Source: Myxococcales bacterium (GTDB taxonomy: Bacteria; Myxococcota_A; Polyangia; Polyangiales; GCA-016699535). From it: 64,000 bases of DNA. The position numbers and the translations under genes are program-made. The stretch lies in assembly GCA_016699535.1 (NCBI GenBank), contig CP064980.1, forward strand, positions 1,806,001 through 1,870,000, given 5' to 3'. Positions 1 to 9,255 of this stretch are shown piece after piece; position 1 is the stretch's first letter; each line of letters opens with the position of its first letter. The notes under the pieces were generated by a model, which saw only the letters and a program-made list of their open reading frames with translations, did not search any database and was not told where the DNA came from.

Positions 1-1
1 A

Positions 2-235
2 AGTATTCCAGTACGCAATTTTAAGCCCGGCACAAGCCAATGCGTTAATGGCTTGTACACACCTACGCCTATTGAGCCACCTGGTCCGAACCAGTCTTTT
101 TGTGGACTCGACATGGGTAGCGCCGCCATGAGATCCCCTTTTAGCAGCCACGGCTCATCAGCCCGGGCGGAGGTAGAAAGGCAGAGCAAAGAAAGCACAA
201 AAACGGAAGTACGCATGATTGACATAAGTTTTTAG
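2..235 (+). CDS. Possible 3' end of a gene entering from the left edge
   Basis: The frame starting at base 2 is open up to a TAG at 233-235 and gives about 77 residues. It contains two cysteines (in TSQCVNG and QSFCGLD) and a proline-rich TPTPIEPPGPN stretch, which would suit the tail of an exported protein. The last 30 residues are charged and unlike a folded domain. No family is recognised and the start lies outside the window. It may be chance open frame. Confidence 0.25.
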   Translation, partial: SIPVRNFKPGTSQCVNGLYTPTPIEPPGPNQSFCGLDMGSAAMRSPFSSHGSSARAEVERQSKESTKTEVRMIDISF

Positions 236-322
236 GACGCTTTGCTTTTGGGATAGGCCAAACAACAAGTGAGGGCATTTTCACATTCAGAATGAGAAAA
301 CACAACCAAATTGCAGTGTTTT

Positions 323-1231
323 TTAGCGAGAAGGGCCCCATTTATGGATGGAGGGCAGGGCACAATAGAGCAGTTGGTGGTAGATGCCTCGGGGCAGGAC
401 CCGTCGTAAGAGGGCAAAAAGATGGGCATCGATCGTGGCAGGCACCCGTAGTGGTGGTCTGCGCTGCTCAATGGTTTTCGCGATCTTGGCGGCGACCTTC
501 TCGGGCGTTGCAAGCGCAAAATCCATGGCTTTGGCTATAAAAGGACCCATAAATTGATAGTGCCGGTGGTAGGCGTCGAGTTCGCTGTTCTCTGAAATAT
601 GACTGGCGTGGGTGCGGCGCGTGTTCTGAAACGAGCCGGAGTGAATAAAACCCGGCTGAATCAGAGTGACAAAAACATTCCAAGGTTTTACTTCATACCA
701 TAGCGCTTCGGAGGCGCCTTCAAGCGCAAACTTCGAAGCGCTGTAGGTGGCCATGGTAGGCATGGCCATCATGCCGCCCACGGAAGAAACGTTGATAATG
801 CGTCCATGGCGTTTGTCACGCATCGTTGGAAGAACTAAGCGAGTCATCTCCATGGGTGCACAGAAGTTTACGCCGAGTTGTGCAAGACGTTCTTCTTCGG
901 TGACATGCTCGACTACCGAGCGATAGGCTAGGCCTGCGTTGTTGACCAAAACCGTAATGCCGCCAAGTTTGCTTTCGGCTTCTCGCACGATAGCTCGGCG
1001 TTGAATGTTGTCCAAAATATCCAACGGCCTCAGCCACACTCGCTCGCTTTGCTGTATTCCCTGCTCTTCAAAGCGCGGTAAAGAGGATTCGCGTGCGGTT
1101 AGAATCAGCTTATGTTCAGTGGTCGAGAGCAGTAACTTACTTAGGGCAAGTCCGAGACCGCTACTTGCGCCGGTGACCAAAACAACTTCGTGTTTGGGTT
1201 TCGTTTGAACCAAGGGACGATAGTAGCTCAA
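323..1231 (-). CDS. Short-chain dehydrogenase/reductase (SDR)
   Basis: A 302-residue classical SDR that should catalyse NAD(P)-dependent oxidation or reduction of an unknown substrate in the cytoplasm. Visible motifs are the cofactor loop TGASSGLG near residue 20, the NNAG motif near residue 97, an INVSSVGG strand, and the catalytic YSASK. A C-terminal extension of about 60 residues follows the core and ends in a hydrophobic, basic segment. The start is TTG because no ATG precedes the Rossmann motif. It stands alone on the minus strand, 228 bases from the divergent transporter gene. The SDR assignment is secure but the substrate is unknown. Confidence 0.85.
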   Translation of the reverse strand: MSYYRPLVQTKPKHEVVLVTGASSGLGLALSKLLLSTTEHKLILTARESSLPRFEEQGIQQSERVWLRPLDILDNIQRRAIVREAESKLGGITVLVNNAGLAYRSVVEHVTEEERLAQLGVNFCAPMEMTRLVLPTMRDKRHGRIINVSSVGGMMAMPTMATYSASKFALEGASEALWYEVKPWNVFVTLIQPGFIHSGSFQNTRRTHASHISENSELDAYHRHYQFMGPFIAKAMDFALATPEKVAAKIAKTIEQRRPPLRVPATIDAHLFALLRRVLPRGIYHQLLYCALPSIHKWGPSR

Positions 1232-1458
1232 TTTAGTAACCCTGCAAAATGCCTTGTTTTTCGGGCAACATTCTAGGAAAACGAAGCTAAACGGTTAGGC
1301 CGCTTTAAGGCGCTAAGCATGGCGATGAATTGTAAGAACAAGGTTTTTGTGCTCTAAGTTCTTAGGCCTAGCGGTTATAAGCAAGCTCCGAATCTTTGCA
1401 GACTGCGCTAAAGGCACGAAATACATACTGCTTAACCTCTACCGCTCCTGTTACTGAG

Positions 1459-2976
1459 ATGGACAATCTTTTTAGTCAACTGCCGTCCTATTTGTCGGGT
1501 CATTTATCGTTAACGCTCACAGCCCTTTTAGCAGGAAGCTGTCTTAGTTTGCCCTTGGGTATCCTTGCAACGCGGGCCAAGTGGATGGAGCGGCTGTTTA
1601 TCGGTGTAGCAAGTGAAGTGCAGACAACGCCGAGTTTAGCGTTGCTTGCCTTGATGGTTCCTTTACTGGCCTTTTTTGCACTGCCCAACATTGGTTTTCT
1701 GCCGGCGGTGATTGCACTGACGCTCTACAGTATTCTTCCTATTTTGCTAGGCACGGTTACTGCTATCAATGGCCTCGATCCTGCTGTGCTTGAGGCTGCG
1801 CGAGCTGTTGGTATGAGCGAATGGCAAAGCTTGCGTTGGGTGCAATTGCCCTTGGCTCTGCCAGTCATCATTGCTGGCATTCGTACATCTGCGGTATGGG
1901 TTGTTGGTACCGCTACTCTTGGAACACTTGTTGGAGCAACCAGCCTTGGCAATTATATTTTGTCGGGCCTTCAAACACAAAACTACAAGTCGGTGTTGCT
2001 CGGGGTGGGTGTGGCCTGGACACTCGTTCACGTGCTTGATGGCATTGTGCGAATTTTTGAAAAGGCAGTAAGCAAGCGAAGCCGTAGTTTGCTTGCTGTG
2101 GGTGTTATCGCAATCGTTGGACTATATGGTTACACTGTTTCGATCATTGATGTAGCGAGTGCTGAAAATGGTGTTCGCGAAATTAAGATCGGTACAAAAA
2201 TGTTTACCGAACAACACATTCTTGGCCAGATTTTAACACAGCAAATTGAAAACCAGAGCGACTATAAAGTGCGAACACTTGAGTCCTTGGGCACGACCGT
2301 GATTTTTAATGCGCTACGCTCGGGATCAATCGATGCTTATGTATCGTACACAGGTACAATTTGGGCCAACCATATGAAACGCAGCGACCGACCCCAAGAC
2401 CGCGTGTCTTTGCGAAAAGAAGTCAAAGCGTATTTAAAGGACGAGCAGGGCATTGTGTTGCTGTGTCCGTTGGGCTTTGAAAACAGTTATGGGCTTGCCC
2501 TGCGAAAAGATCAGGCTCTGCGCTTGGGGCTGCAAACCATCAGTGAGCTTTCCACGCTTTCTGAAAGCCTGAGTGTATCTGGTGATCATGAGTTTTTCGC
2601 ACGACCGGAGTGGGAACGGCTTAGAGAGGTCTACGGACTTCAGTTTAAGCAGATTCGCGGTATGGATAGCTCTCTTATGTATAAGGCGGCGGCGAATGGT
2701 TCTGTGGATGTGATTGCTGCGTTTACAACGGACGGACGGATTGATGCATTTGATCTTGTGCTACTGCGAGACGATCGGCAAGCCTTTTTGCCTTACGATG
2801 CGATCATCATGGTAAACCATGCCCTAACGGATGAAGCTCCCGGCGTGGTTGAATTGCTCATAGGGCTGTGCGGATCAATGAATAGCGAGCAAATGCGAAG
2901 GTTGAATCTCAGTGTCGATGACGGTGAACTTGAACCTGAAGAGGCAGCCAAAGCCTTTCTCGATGATATGCAATAA
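1459..2976 (+). CDS. OpuB/ProW-type osmoprotectant ABC transporter, permease fused to substrate-binding domain
   Basis: The protein combines an ABC permease (about residues 1-215, several membrane helices, with the cytoplasmic AARAVGMSEWQSLRWVQLP coupling loop) with a glycine-betaine/choline-type binding domain (about 240-505, beginning REIKIGTKMFTEQHILG). This permease-binding protein fusion is known in OpuB/OpuC/YehZ-type importers of betaine, choline or carnitine. The domain order means the binding domain is tethered on the periplasmic side. An ATG at 1459 gives a membrane-compatible N-terminus; a TTG at 1396 would add 21 polar residues. No ATPase gene lies beside it, so the partner must be elsewhere. 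The substrate is inferred from family only. Confidence 0.85.
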   Translation: MDNLFSQLPSYLSGHLSLTLTALLAGSCLSLPLGILATRAKWMERLFIGVASEVQTTPSLALLALMVPLLAFFALPNIGFLPAVIALTLYSILPILLGTVTAINGLDPAVLEAARAVGMSEWQSLRWVQLPLALPVIIAGIRTSAVWVVGTATLGTLVGATSLGNYILSGLQTQNYKSVLLGVGVAWTLVHVLDGIVRIFEKAVSKRSRSLLAVGVIAIVGLYGYTVSIIDVASAENGVREIKIGTKMFTEQHILGQILTQQIENQSDYKVRTLESLGTTVIFNALRSGSIDAYVSYTGTIWANHMKRSDRPQDRVSLRKEVKAYLKDEQGIVLLCPLGFENSYGLALRKDQALRLGLQTISELSTLSESLSVSGDHEFFARPEWERLREVYGLQFKQIRGMDSSLMYKAAANGSVDVIAAFTTDGRIDAFDLVLLRDDRQAFLPYDAIIMVNHALTDEAPGVVELLIGLCGSMNSEQMRRLNLSVDDGELEPEEAAKAFLDDMQ

Positions 2977-3010
2977 GGGAGCTAAAACTGTCTGAGCATG
3001 GCGGTTCATC

Positions 3011-3030
3011 TCCTCAATGCATGCTGAGGA
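3011..3030. terminator. Weak hairpin between convergent genes
   Basis: TCCTCA and TGAGGA form a 6-bp stem around an 8-base loop, 35 bases after the transporter stop and before the convergent lipoprotein gene. There is no clear T-run, so termination activity is uncertain. Confidence 0.3.
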
Positions 3031-3060
3031 CAAAGTAAAAGAATCGTCATTCCAAGTGTC

Positions 3061-4500
3061 TCAATACTTGTGAATCATACGGTGCACGACTGGGCTTTCC
3101 GGGTTTGGAATCACTGTCTCATAAAGAATGTGTGGGTTTTTATCGCTATCCAAAGCAAGGCGAATTCCTCCGGTGGGTCGCGTTGCATCCACAGGAAAAC
3201 CTTCCCAGTCTCCGGGCCCGTTGCGTTTTGAAAAATAAGCCATGGTGTTCAAGCGGCACGATGCATAAGCAGCGTACAATGTGCCTGCAGAGTCCATACC
3301 AAGCTGCATGCCGTACTGGGCACCAATGCCGCACCAGTCATCCACTTGCTCGTAGTACCAGTTGCTGTCGCCAGCAGGTCGCCAAGTATAGACAATCTGA
3401 TCGTGGGTGGGATCGCTAAAGATCACATGAATGGTACCCGCTTCGTCGACAAGCATGTCAAACGCACCGGAGGCAGTGTACTCTTCGTCACCAAAAACAA
3501 CGTATTCGGCATTGCTCCACGTCCCACTCGTGCGTGTTCTTAGAAGTAATGAACCGTAGCCTTCGGGGGCTTCGTCGTTGTACATAACGTAGACGGTCCC
3601 TGCTTGCACAGCGATGCGGGTTTGTGAACTGTCGGAGACTGTCAATCCCCCTGCCAAAAGCACGGGGCTAGCCCAATCGTATCCGGGTCCAGGGGTTTTA
3701 GCCGTTCCAGTCAGGTAATAGAGTTGTTCATTTCCCCACGGATAATTCACAGATGGCGCATAAAAATAAGCGAGATGGAATTTGCCATCGGTATCTTGAG
3801 CCAGCGAAAGACCCATGCCCATATTCTCGTATTCTGCACCCGAAAACATAACTTCATCTGTCCAGCTTTCCGTGCCGGTGCGATAACTGTGGTGGAGTAT
3901 TGGTACAATCGGGTTCCAGACCGCATTATCGCCGTTTCTCGCGTAAAATGCGTGCGATACGTCACTCGGATCAACAATAAACTGAATCCTTCCAATGCTT
4001 CCCGCGGCGACTTGAAGCAAGGTTCGTTTGTATTCAGTTCCTTCGAGTCTTACATACGAAAGCGCGTACTCTCCGGTGTTTAACGAGGTGCCAATTGGCT
4101 GGGTGAAGGTCTCGGTGCTTATATAGTGGATGTTATCGAGTGAATCCAAGTCTATTTCTGCAGAAAAGGTGTTTGGTATAAAAAAGATATCAGCGCCCCC
4201 TTCAGCGGTAATTCCTTCATTTGGAAAAGTCTCACAGCAACCTGTGCTGCACTGCACGTGATTTGCGGCGCATTGAGCAATGACGCAAGTGCCGCTGCTG
4301 CATTCGAAGGAACTTACTCCACTCGATTCGGGGCAGCTCACGCAACTATTGTCACAGAGGAGCTGTCCTTGGCTACAGCTGGGTGTTGGAACAAAGTCAG
4401 TGTCGGTTCCAGCGTCCGATGAGCCGCCGTCTGAGCCGCAGGCTGATATTACACACAGAGCAAAGACAAAAAACAGTTTATTTTTAAAGCTGTGAGTCAT
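3061..4500 (-). CDS. Exported lipoprotein, beta-propeller-like
   Basis: A lipoprotein of 479 residues. The signal peptide ends in VISAC followed by a GSDGGSSDAGTDTD linker typical of surface lipoproteins in this group. Residues about 45-90 hold a Cys-rich stretch (CDNSCVSC, CSSGTC, CSTGCC). The remainder has recurring short segments such as YFYAPS, YVMYNDEAP, HVIFSDPTHD and HILYE at blade-like spacing, consistent with a beta-propeller of unknown ligand. ATG at 4500 overlaps the upstream lipoprotein's TGA (ATGA), implying translational coupling; an in-frame codon at 4512 is less likely. No enzyme motif was found. Confidence 0.7.
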   Translation of the reverse strand: MTHSFKNKLFFVFALCVISACGSDGGSSDAGTDTDFVPTPSCSQGQLLCDNSCVSCPESSGVSSFECSSGTCVIAQCAANHVQCSTGCCETFPNEGITAEGGADIFFIPNTFSAEIDLDSLDNIHYISTETFTQPIGTSLNTGEYALSYVRLEGTEYKRTLLQVAAGSIGRIQFIVDPSDVSHAFYARNGDNAVWNPIVPILHHSYRTGTESWTDEVMFSGAEYENMGMGLSLAQDTDGKFHLAYFYAPSVNYPWGNEQLYYLTGTAKTPGPGYDWASPVLLAGGLTVSDSSQTRIAVQAGTVYVMYNDEAPEGYGSLLLRTRTSGTWSNAEYVVFGDEEYTASGAFDMLVDEAGTIHVIFSDPTHDQIVYTWRPAGDSNWYYEQVDDWCGIGAQYGMQLGMDSAGTLYAAYASCRLNTMAYFSKRNGPGDWEGFPVDATRPTGGIRLALDSDKNPHILYETVIPNPESPVVHRMIHKY

Positions 4501-5309
4501 TTTTGAATGCATCCCGCTGCGTCGGTGACTGCATCGGAACGGAAAGTAACGCGGTTGTTGTCTGTGTTTGATGCACTGCGACTGATTCGAATGGAGTACT
4601 TTTTGTTGGTGCTACAAAGATGAAAACCTTCTGTGACGCTGTCAGGATCTTTCTTACAAGTGCCGGTGCTGCATAAGGTATCACCTTGAAAAAGCACCAT
4701 ATCAAATCCGTCGCTGACGTAGATTTTTCGAGCGGAGGTGGACCCTTCGATTCTTACGTAGAAATCTGGGTTTTGTGTATCAATGCAGGCTGGAGTATCG
4801 ATAAGAGCGTATCCGGTAAGATCAAACTCCCACTCACCGACCGCTGCCAGCAACAAACGTGTCGAACAAGCCTCCCCAGGTGGCGAAGTCTGGCAGATGC
4901 CGCCAATGCAACTTAATCCTGCTTCGCATGCGTTTCCACAACTTCCGCAGTTGTGCGAGTCCACGCTTAGCAAGGCACACGAGGTCTCGCAGGTGGTGTA
5001 GCCCGTTGCACACTGGCACGAACCGGACATACAACTGGCGCCGCCACCACAAGGCGAGTTGCAGCTTCCACAATGCTGGTTACTGCTCTTAAGATCGATA
5101 CAGCTGTCGCCGCCACAGGTTGAGCAGAAGGGGTCGATTGGATCAATCGGTAAAGTACCACTGTCTTGAAGTGCTGTCCCTGTATCGGAATTGTTCGTTC
5201 CGCCATCCTGGCTGGCACGTGGATCGGTCACGACATCGCCGCATGCGTTGATCGAAACAACTGCGCTGACAAACATAAAAACAGAAAGAATAACGCGACA
5301 TCTAAGCAT
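4497..5309 (-). CDS. Cys-rich exported lipoprotein
   Basis: A 270-residue lipoprotein with a signal peptide ending VSINAC and a short D/G/T linker. Residues about 50-130 contain tandem Cys motifs of the form HCGSCNSPCGGGASC and NCGSCGNACEAGLSC, a repeat common in secreted myxobacterial proteins. The C-terminal 130 residues contain four more cysteines and are likely a small beta-domain. The start is placed at ATG 5309 because it directly precedes the hydrophobic core; the open frame continues 48 bases further upstream. It is the first gene of a two-gene unit, with the next lipoprotein starting in its stop codon. The function is unknown. Confidence 0.7.
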   Translation of the reverse strand: MLRCRVILSVFMFVSAVVSINACGDVVTDPRASQDGGTNNSDTGTALQDSGTLPIDPIDPFCSTCGGDSCIDLKSSNQHCGSCNSPCGGGASCMSGSCQCATGYTTCETSCALLSVDSHNCGSCGNACEAGLSCIGGICQTSPPGEACSTRLLLAAVGEWEFDLTGYALIDTPACIDTQNPDFYVRIEGSTSARKIYVSDGFDMVLFQGDTLCSTGTCKKDPDSVTEGFHLCSTNKKYSIRISRSASNTDNNRVTFRSDAVTDAAGCIQK

Positions 5310-5572
5310 GGTTGAATAAGCCTTAGGTGCGCTTCTTTTTATAGCGAAAGAACACACACCTCGAGTTAAAGTGTGAAGTTAAAGTGCTTTTTTGGCAAGC
5401 TTTTTTCAGCTTTACGGCCGGAGCAACCGAATACATTATTTTCTAAATGTAATCATTTGCATACACAAACAGAATCGTGTGTAAACTCTGCGGAAAATGC
5501 GGATCTTTTCTTAGCCGATCCAAGCAACTTAGGCTAGACTTTCTAAGAATGTCCGTCGCGGGTAGCGCATCA

Positions 5573-6568
5573 ATGCTTAATCGTTTTTATCTGTATTTTC
5601 CTCTATGTTTTTTTCTGCTGTCTGCGGCGTGTGGCGGTTCTTCGGGCACGAAGAGCGATGCGGGAAATGACGTGTATGATCCTTGTGCCTTTGGAGGGTG
5701 TACGGATGCATCGTTTGATGCTCCCATATCGACAGGGAGCTGTAGCGGAATGACCAACGACCTTGATTGCAACTCGAGTGGTTTGGGCTGTCTTTGGTGT
5801 GAGAGCACGGGCAGTTGTCAGAGCGAGAGTAGCTTTGAGTGCGTTGACTGTGGTTTGCGTTCGGATCCTGTGGTTTGTGGTGGCGATGGGGTGTGCAGAT
5901 GGTGCTCTCCGATTGCTTCGTGCTCTTCTCGTAGTCAAAGCGATGGCTGCTCTTGCGCGGCCAATGAAAACGACTGCATCGCGCTCGGTTCTGCTTGCAG
6001 TTGGTGTTCCAGTGTTAACGTTTGTTTGGGCGGGGTCGCGGGCTGTGATGGCTTTGGGTTGGCCTTTGTGAGTTCAGCGACCTATACCCCTGCAGAGCTA
6101 GGGAGCGTTTCGGCTGCGGATACAAAATGCAAAGAGCTTGCGGCCAACGGAACCGACAGGGTCAAAGCTGCGGCTTCGGAATTTGTAGCGTGGATGAGTG
6201 ATAGCCAAAGCAATGCGCGTGATCGCATTGGAAGTCATCATATTCCCATATGGACTCCTGATCTCGGCGGCATAGTTGCCATGGGAAGTTCTGATTTTTC
6301 AGACGGCTCGCTTCTTAGGCCGATCAACCGAAATGAAAGTGGTAACAAGCTATCGGCGGGTCAATTTGCTTGGACGGGTTCGGATGAATTTGGACGAGCC
6401 ATTCCTGGGGAACTTTGCAGTGACTGGCAAGCTGGAGGCTTCGTTCAGGTCGGACGCGTTGGGGAGGTCGACGAACGTTCTGAAAAATGGAGCTACGGAA
6501 GCGATGCCAAAATCTGTGACGATGCATGGCATATCTATTGCGTTACCAAAAAGACGGAGGGCAATTAA
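5573..6568 (+). CDS. Lipoprotein with plexin-like Cys repeats and a DUF1554-like C-terminus
   Basis: A 331-residue lipoprotein with signal peptide and lipobox LLSAAC, then a D-rich linker. Residues about 60-160 hold three repeats resembling PSI/plexin-type modules (CLWCESTGSC, CRWCSPIASC, CSWCSSVNVC). The C-terminal domain begins LAFVSSATYTP and includes AADTKCKELA and FVAWMSDSQSNARDRIG, the pattern of DUF1554-like domains found in Leptospira and myxobacterial surface proteins. ATG 5573 gives a compact signal peptide; the frame is open from 5477. A further lipoprotein gene follows directly, its GTG touching this TAA stop. The ligand is unknown. Confidence 0.7.
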   Translation: MLNRFYLYFPLCFFLLSAACGGSSGTKSDAGNDVYDPCAFGGCTDASFDAPISTGSCSGMTNDLDCNSSGLGCLWCESTGSCQSESSFECVDCGLRSDPVVCGGDGVCRWCSPIASCSSRSQSDGCSCAANENDCIALGSACSWCSSVNVCLGGVAGCDGFGLAFVSSATYTPAELGSVSAADTKCKELAANGTDRVKAAASEFVAWMSDSQSNARDRIGSHHIPIWTPDLGGIVAMGSSDFSDGSLLRPINRNESGNKLSAGQFAWTGSDEFGRAIPGELCSDWQAGGFVQVGRVGEVDERSEKWSYGSDAKICDDAWHIYCVTKKTEGN

Positions 6569-7340
6569 GTGCGATTCAAAGACTGCCGCGTTTCTGGAGG
6601 GCTTTGCCTTCTTTTTACTTGCTAGCGTTTCAACTGTCGCGGCCTGTTCGGACAGTGCAGGTGATGCTCAGGACGGTGGAGGGATGGATGGCTCTGATGT
6701 TTTCAATCCGACGGTTGACGGAGGTATCGTTGTTTTAACCGATGGGGCCGTCGTGGATCCGGAAGTGCTGTCCTCCGGTGGCAACATTTATGTTTCCGTT
6801 GCCATTCCAAATCCAGCGTTTGTTGTCGATGCGACTAACGGCGGGCTGACCGATTGGAATATTTGGAAAAACCCTTCGCAGAGCAGTGCGATCACAGTAT
6901 ACAACACATGGACTGACACCTATCCTTTAGCTGGGCGGATTGTTTCGGACGGCCAAAATATTCAAGGAGGGTACTACGATCAGATTACGCTACCGGCATC
7001 GACAAAAGAGCTGATAGCGGATGTGCGATTGAAAATCACTTCCACGAGCACCAACACGAGCCGCAACGACAAATTTGTCGTGGATCTTAGCGATAATACT
7101 CAAGCAACTACTTCTGCGAACACAGTAACTCTGATTGAAAAATCTCAACTCGATGCATCAAACAGCGCTCAGGAGTATCGTGGACGAGTTACTCTCGATA
7201 CTCCTTTAGCAAGTGCGACAAACAGGCAGCTTAGGTTGTATGTTTTAGGTGGAACTTTAGCCGCTGGCAATATCACAGTTGTTATCTACTGGGTCAGGTT
7301 GACCGCCAGACTCTGTAATGAGTCTCTAGGCGAGTGTTAG
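6569..7340 (+). CDS. Exported lipoprotein, apparently frameshifted in the signal peptide
   Basis: The body reads as a roughly 230-residue lipoprotein: lipobox STVAAC, a GGGMDGSDV linker and a beta-rich domain with no recognised family. GTG 6569 follows the preceding TAA directly and has a good Shine-Dalgarno sequence (GGAGG, 6556-6560), but its frame meets TAG after 18 codons. Removing one T from the T5 run at 6612-6616 joins it to a clean signal peptide (LLLLASVSTVAAC). The uninterrupted alternative begins at ATG 6522 inside the upstream gene and lacks a ribosome-binding site. I favour a one-base error in the homopolymer. Confidence 0.6.
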
Positions 7341-7350
7341 AATCGTTCTA
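7338..7350. terminator. Stop-codon dyad between convergent genes
   Basis: TAGAA-TCG-TTCTA: the TAG stop of the plus-strand lipoprotein and the TAG stop of parE form the ends of a perfect 5-bp dyad. It is too short to be a convincing terminator alone but fits a pattern seen at other gene ends here. Confidence 0.3.
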
Positions 7351-9255
7351 GACGTCGAGTTCTTCGGCGTTGGCTTGGCTGGCTTGTTCCATGATGAAGG
7401 CAAAGCGTGGGGCAGGGTCTTTGCCCATGAGCTCATTCAATACCCGGTCGGTTTCGACTTCTCCGTCAACCGTGACCTGAAGCGCGCGTCTATGTTTCGG
7501 ATCGAGTGTTGTGGATTTGAGTTCAGCGGCTGACATCTCGCCCAAGCCCTTGAAACGGCTCACTTCGGGTTTGACGTTTTTCGGCAGTTTTTTCAGGGTG
7601 CTGTCTTTTTCCTTGTCGTCTAATGGCCAGTAGGTCTCTTTACCGGCATCGATTCGATACAAAGGAGGCTGCGCCAAAAACACGTGACCTGCGCGGACCA
7701 AGCCGGGGAGAAGGCGATAGAAAAAAGTAAGCAGTAGGGTTGCGATATGATGACCATCGCTATCGGCATCCATCAGCAAAAAGATTTTACCGTAACGCAA
7801 CTTGCTGATGTCGAAATCTTTTCCAATACCGCAGCCGAGGGCTGAGACAATGTCTTGAAGCTCTCGGTTTCCCATCACGGCCGCCGCTGTGGCTCGCTCG
7901 GCGTTGAGTACTTTGCCGCGTAATGGCAAAATCGCTTGGGTGCGTCGGTCACGCCCTTGCTTAGCATTGCCGCCAGCGCTGTCACCTTCGACTAAAAAGA
8001 GTTCGCTTTCTTGTGGATTGGTGCTTGAGCAATCCGAAAGTTTGCCGGGTAGATTAAGGCGGTGACTGATGGCTGTTTTGCGTGTGACTTGCTGGACTGC
8101 TGCGCGAGAGGCTTCCCGTGCTCGGGCGGCGAGTACCATGCGCGCAACGATAGCGTCGGCCATGGTCGCATTTTCCAGGAGCCATTGCTCAAGTCCGCTT
8201 CGCACCGTGTTCTCGACTAGGGCGGTGACTTCAGGGTTGTTCAAACGATCTTTAGTTTGGCCTTGAAACTGTGGCTCGGCCACGAACACACTGAGCACTC
8301 CGGTAAGACCTTCGCGAATATCCTCGGCGCTGAGGGTCACGCCACGGGGATTGATTTTCTTAGCAGAGAGGTAAGCCCGAACGGCTTTGACCACGCCTTG
8401 TTTGAAGCCGCCTTCATGACTTCCACCTGAGCCGGTGCGAATGCCGTTGGCGTAGCTGCGCAAGGCTTCATCGGTCGACTCAGTCCATTGCATCGCAAGC
8501 TCAAGGCGCAGCGGGTCATTTTTCTCAAGGGTGAAGGGCTGTGGATGAACCACTGCTTTATTGCTCTCGGATACAATCTTTGCCAAGAAATCAACGATGC
8601 CATTGGGATGCTGAAATTCATGTTTCTCACCAGAGGCTAAGCTATGGAATGATACTTTTAGGCCCTTGTGCAAATAGGCTTTGGCTTCCAAGTGCTCACG
8701 GATTTTGCCTTCATCGAATTTTGCGCTCTTGCCGAAGATTTCGGCGTCGGGCCGAAACTCAATGGTGGTGCCGTGCTTGCGACTTTTACCAATCTTTTTT
8801 AGCTTACTTTTGACTTTGCCTCGGCTGTAATCCTGCGTGTACTCAAAGCCATCACGGTAGATTGTGGCAGTCATGTCTTCGGAAAGCGCATTGACTACCG
8901 AGGCGCCTACGCCATGCAAGCCGCCGGCGACTTGGTAGTTCTTGTCTTCAAATTTTCCGCCTGCATGCAGCGTGCATATAATGATTTCAAGCGCAGAGCG
9001 TTTGAACTTGGGATGCTTGTCGACAGGAATACCGCGTCCATTGTCGCTCACCGTGGCGCCCTTGAGGTCGTTGTGCAAGCTAACTTCAATGCTGCTTGCA
9101 TGTCCGTTAATAGCTTCATCGACGCAGTTGTCCACGATTTCCCAGAGCAGATGATGGTAGCCGCGTGCATCGACCCCGCCAATGTACATGGCAGGTCGCT
9201 TACGAACTGGCTCAAGACCTTCAAGAACCTCAATGTCTTTGGCTGTATAGGCCAT
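7348..9255 (-). CDS. parE: DNA topoisomerase IV subunit B (ATPase)
   Basis: A 635-residue type IIA topoisomerase ATPase subunit, which hydrolyses ATP to drive strand passage when decatenating chromosomes. Visible are the GHKL nucleotide-binding elements (EIVDNCVDEAINGH, DNGRGIP, GGLHGVGASVVNALS), the transducer, and the TOPRIM motifs VEGDSAGG and LMDADSDGHH. The length and the DADSDG form of the metal motif match ParE rather than the usual roughly 800-residue GyrB. The ATG overlaps the stop of the upstream parC by one base (TAATG), with GGAGGA in the last parC codons as ribosome-binding site. A GyrB assignment cannot be fully excluded without a tree. Confidence 0.88.
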   Translation of the reverse strand: MAYTAKDIEVLEGLEPVRKRPAMYIGGVDARGYHHLLWEIVDNCVDEAINGHASSIEVSLHNDLKGATVSDNGRGIPVDKHPKFKRSALEIIICTLHAGGKFEDKNYQVAGGLHGVGASVVNALSEDMTATIYRDGFEYTQDYSRGKVKSKLKKIGKSRKHGTTIEFRPDAEIFGKSAKFDEGKIREHLEAKAYLHKGLKVSFHSLASGEKHEFQHPNGIVDFLAKIVSESNKAVVHPQPFTLEKNDPLRLELAMQWTESTDEALRSYANGIRTGSGGSHEGGFKQGVVKAVRAYLSAKKINPRGVTLSAEDIREGLTGVLSVFVAEPQFQGQTKDRLNNPEVTALVENTVRSGLEQWLLENATMADAIVARMVLAARAREASRAAVQQVTRKTAISHRLNLPGKLSDCSSTNPQESELFLVEGDSAGGNAKQGRDRRTQAILPLRGKVLNAERATAAAVMGNRELQDIVSALGCGIGKDFDISKLRYGKIFLLMDADSDGHHIATLLLTFFYRLLPGLVRAGHVFLAQPPLYRIDAGKETYWPLDDKEKDSTLKKLPKNVKPEVSRFKGLGEMSAAELKSTTLDPKHRRALQVTVDGEVETDRVLNELMGKDPAPRFAFIMEQASQANAEELDV

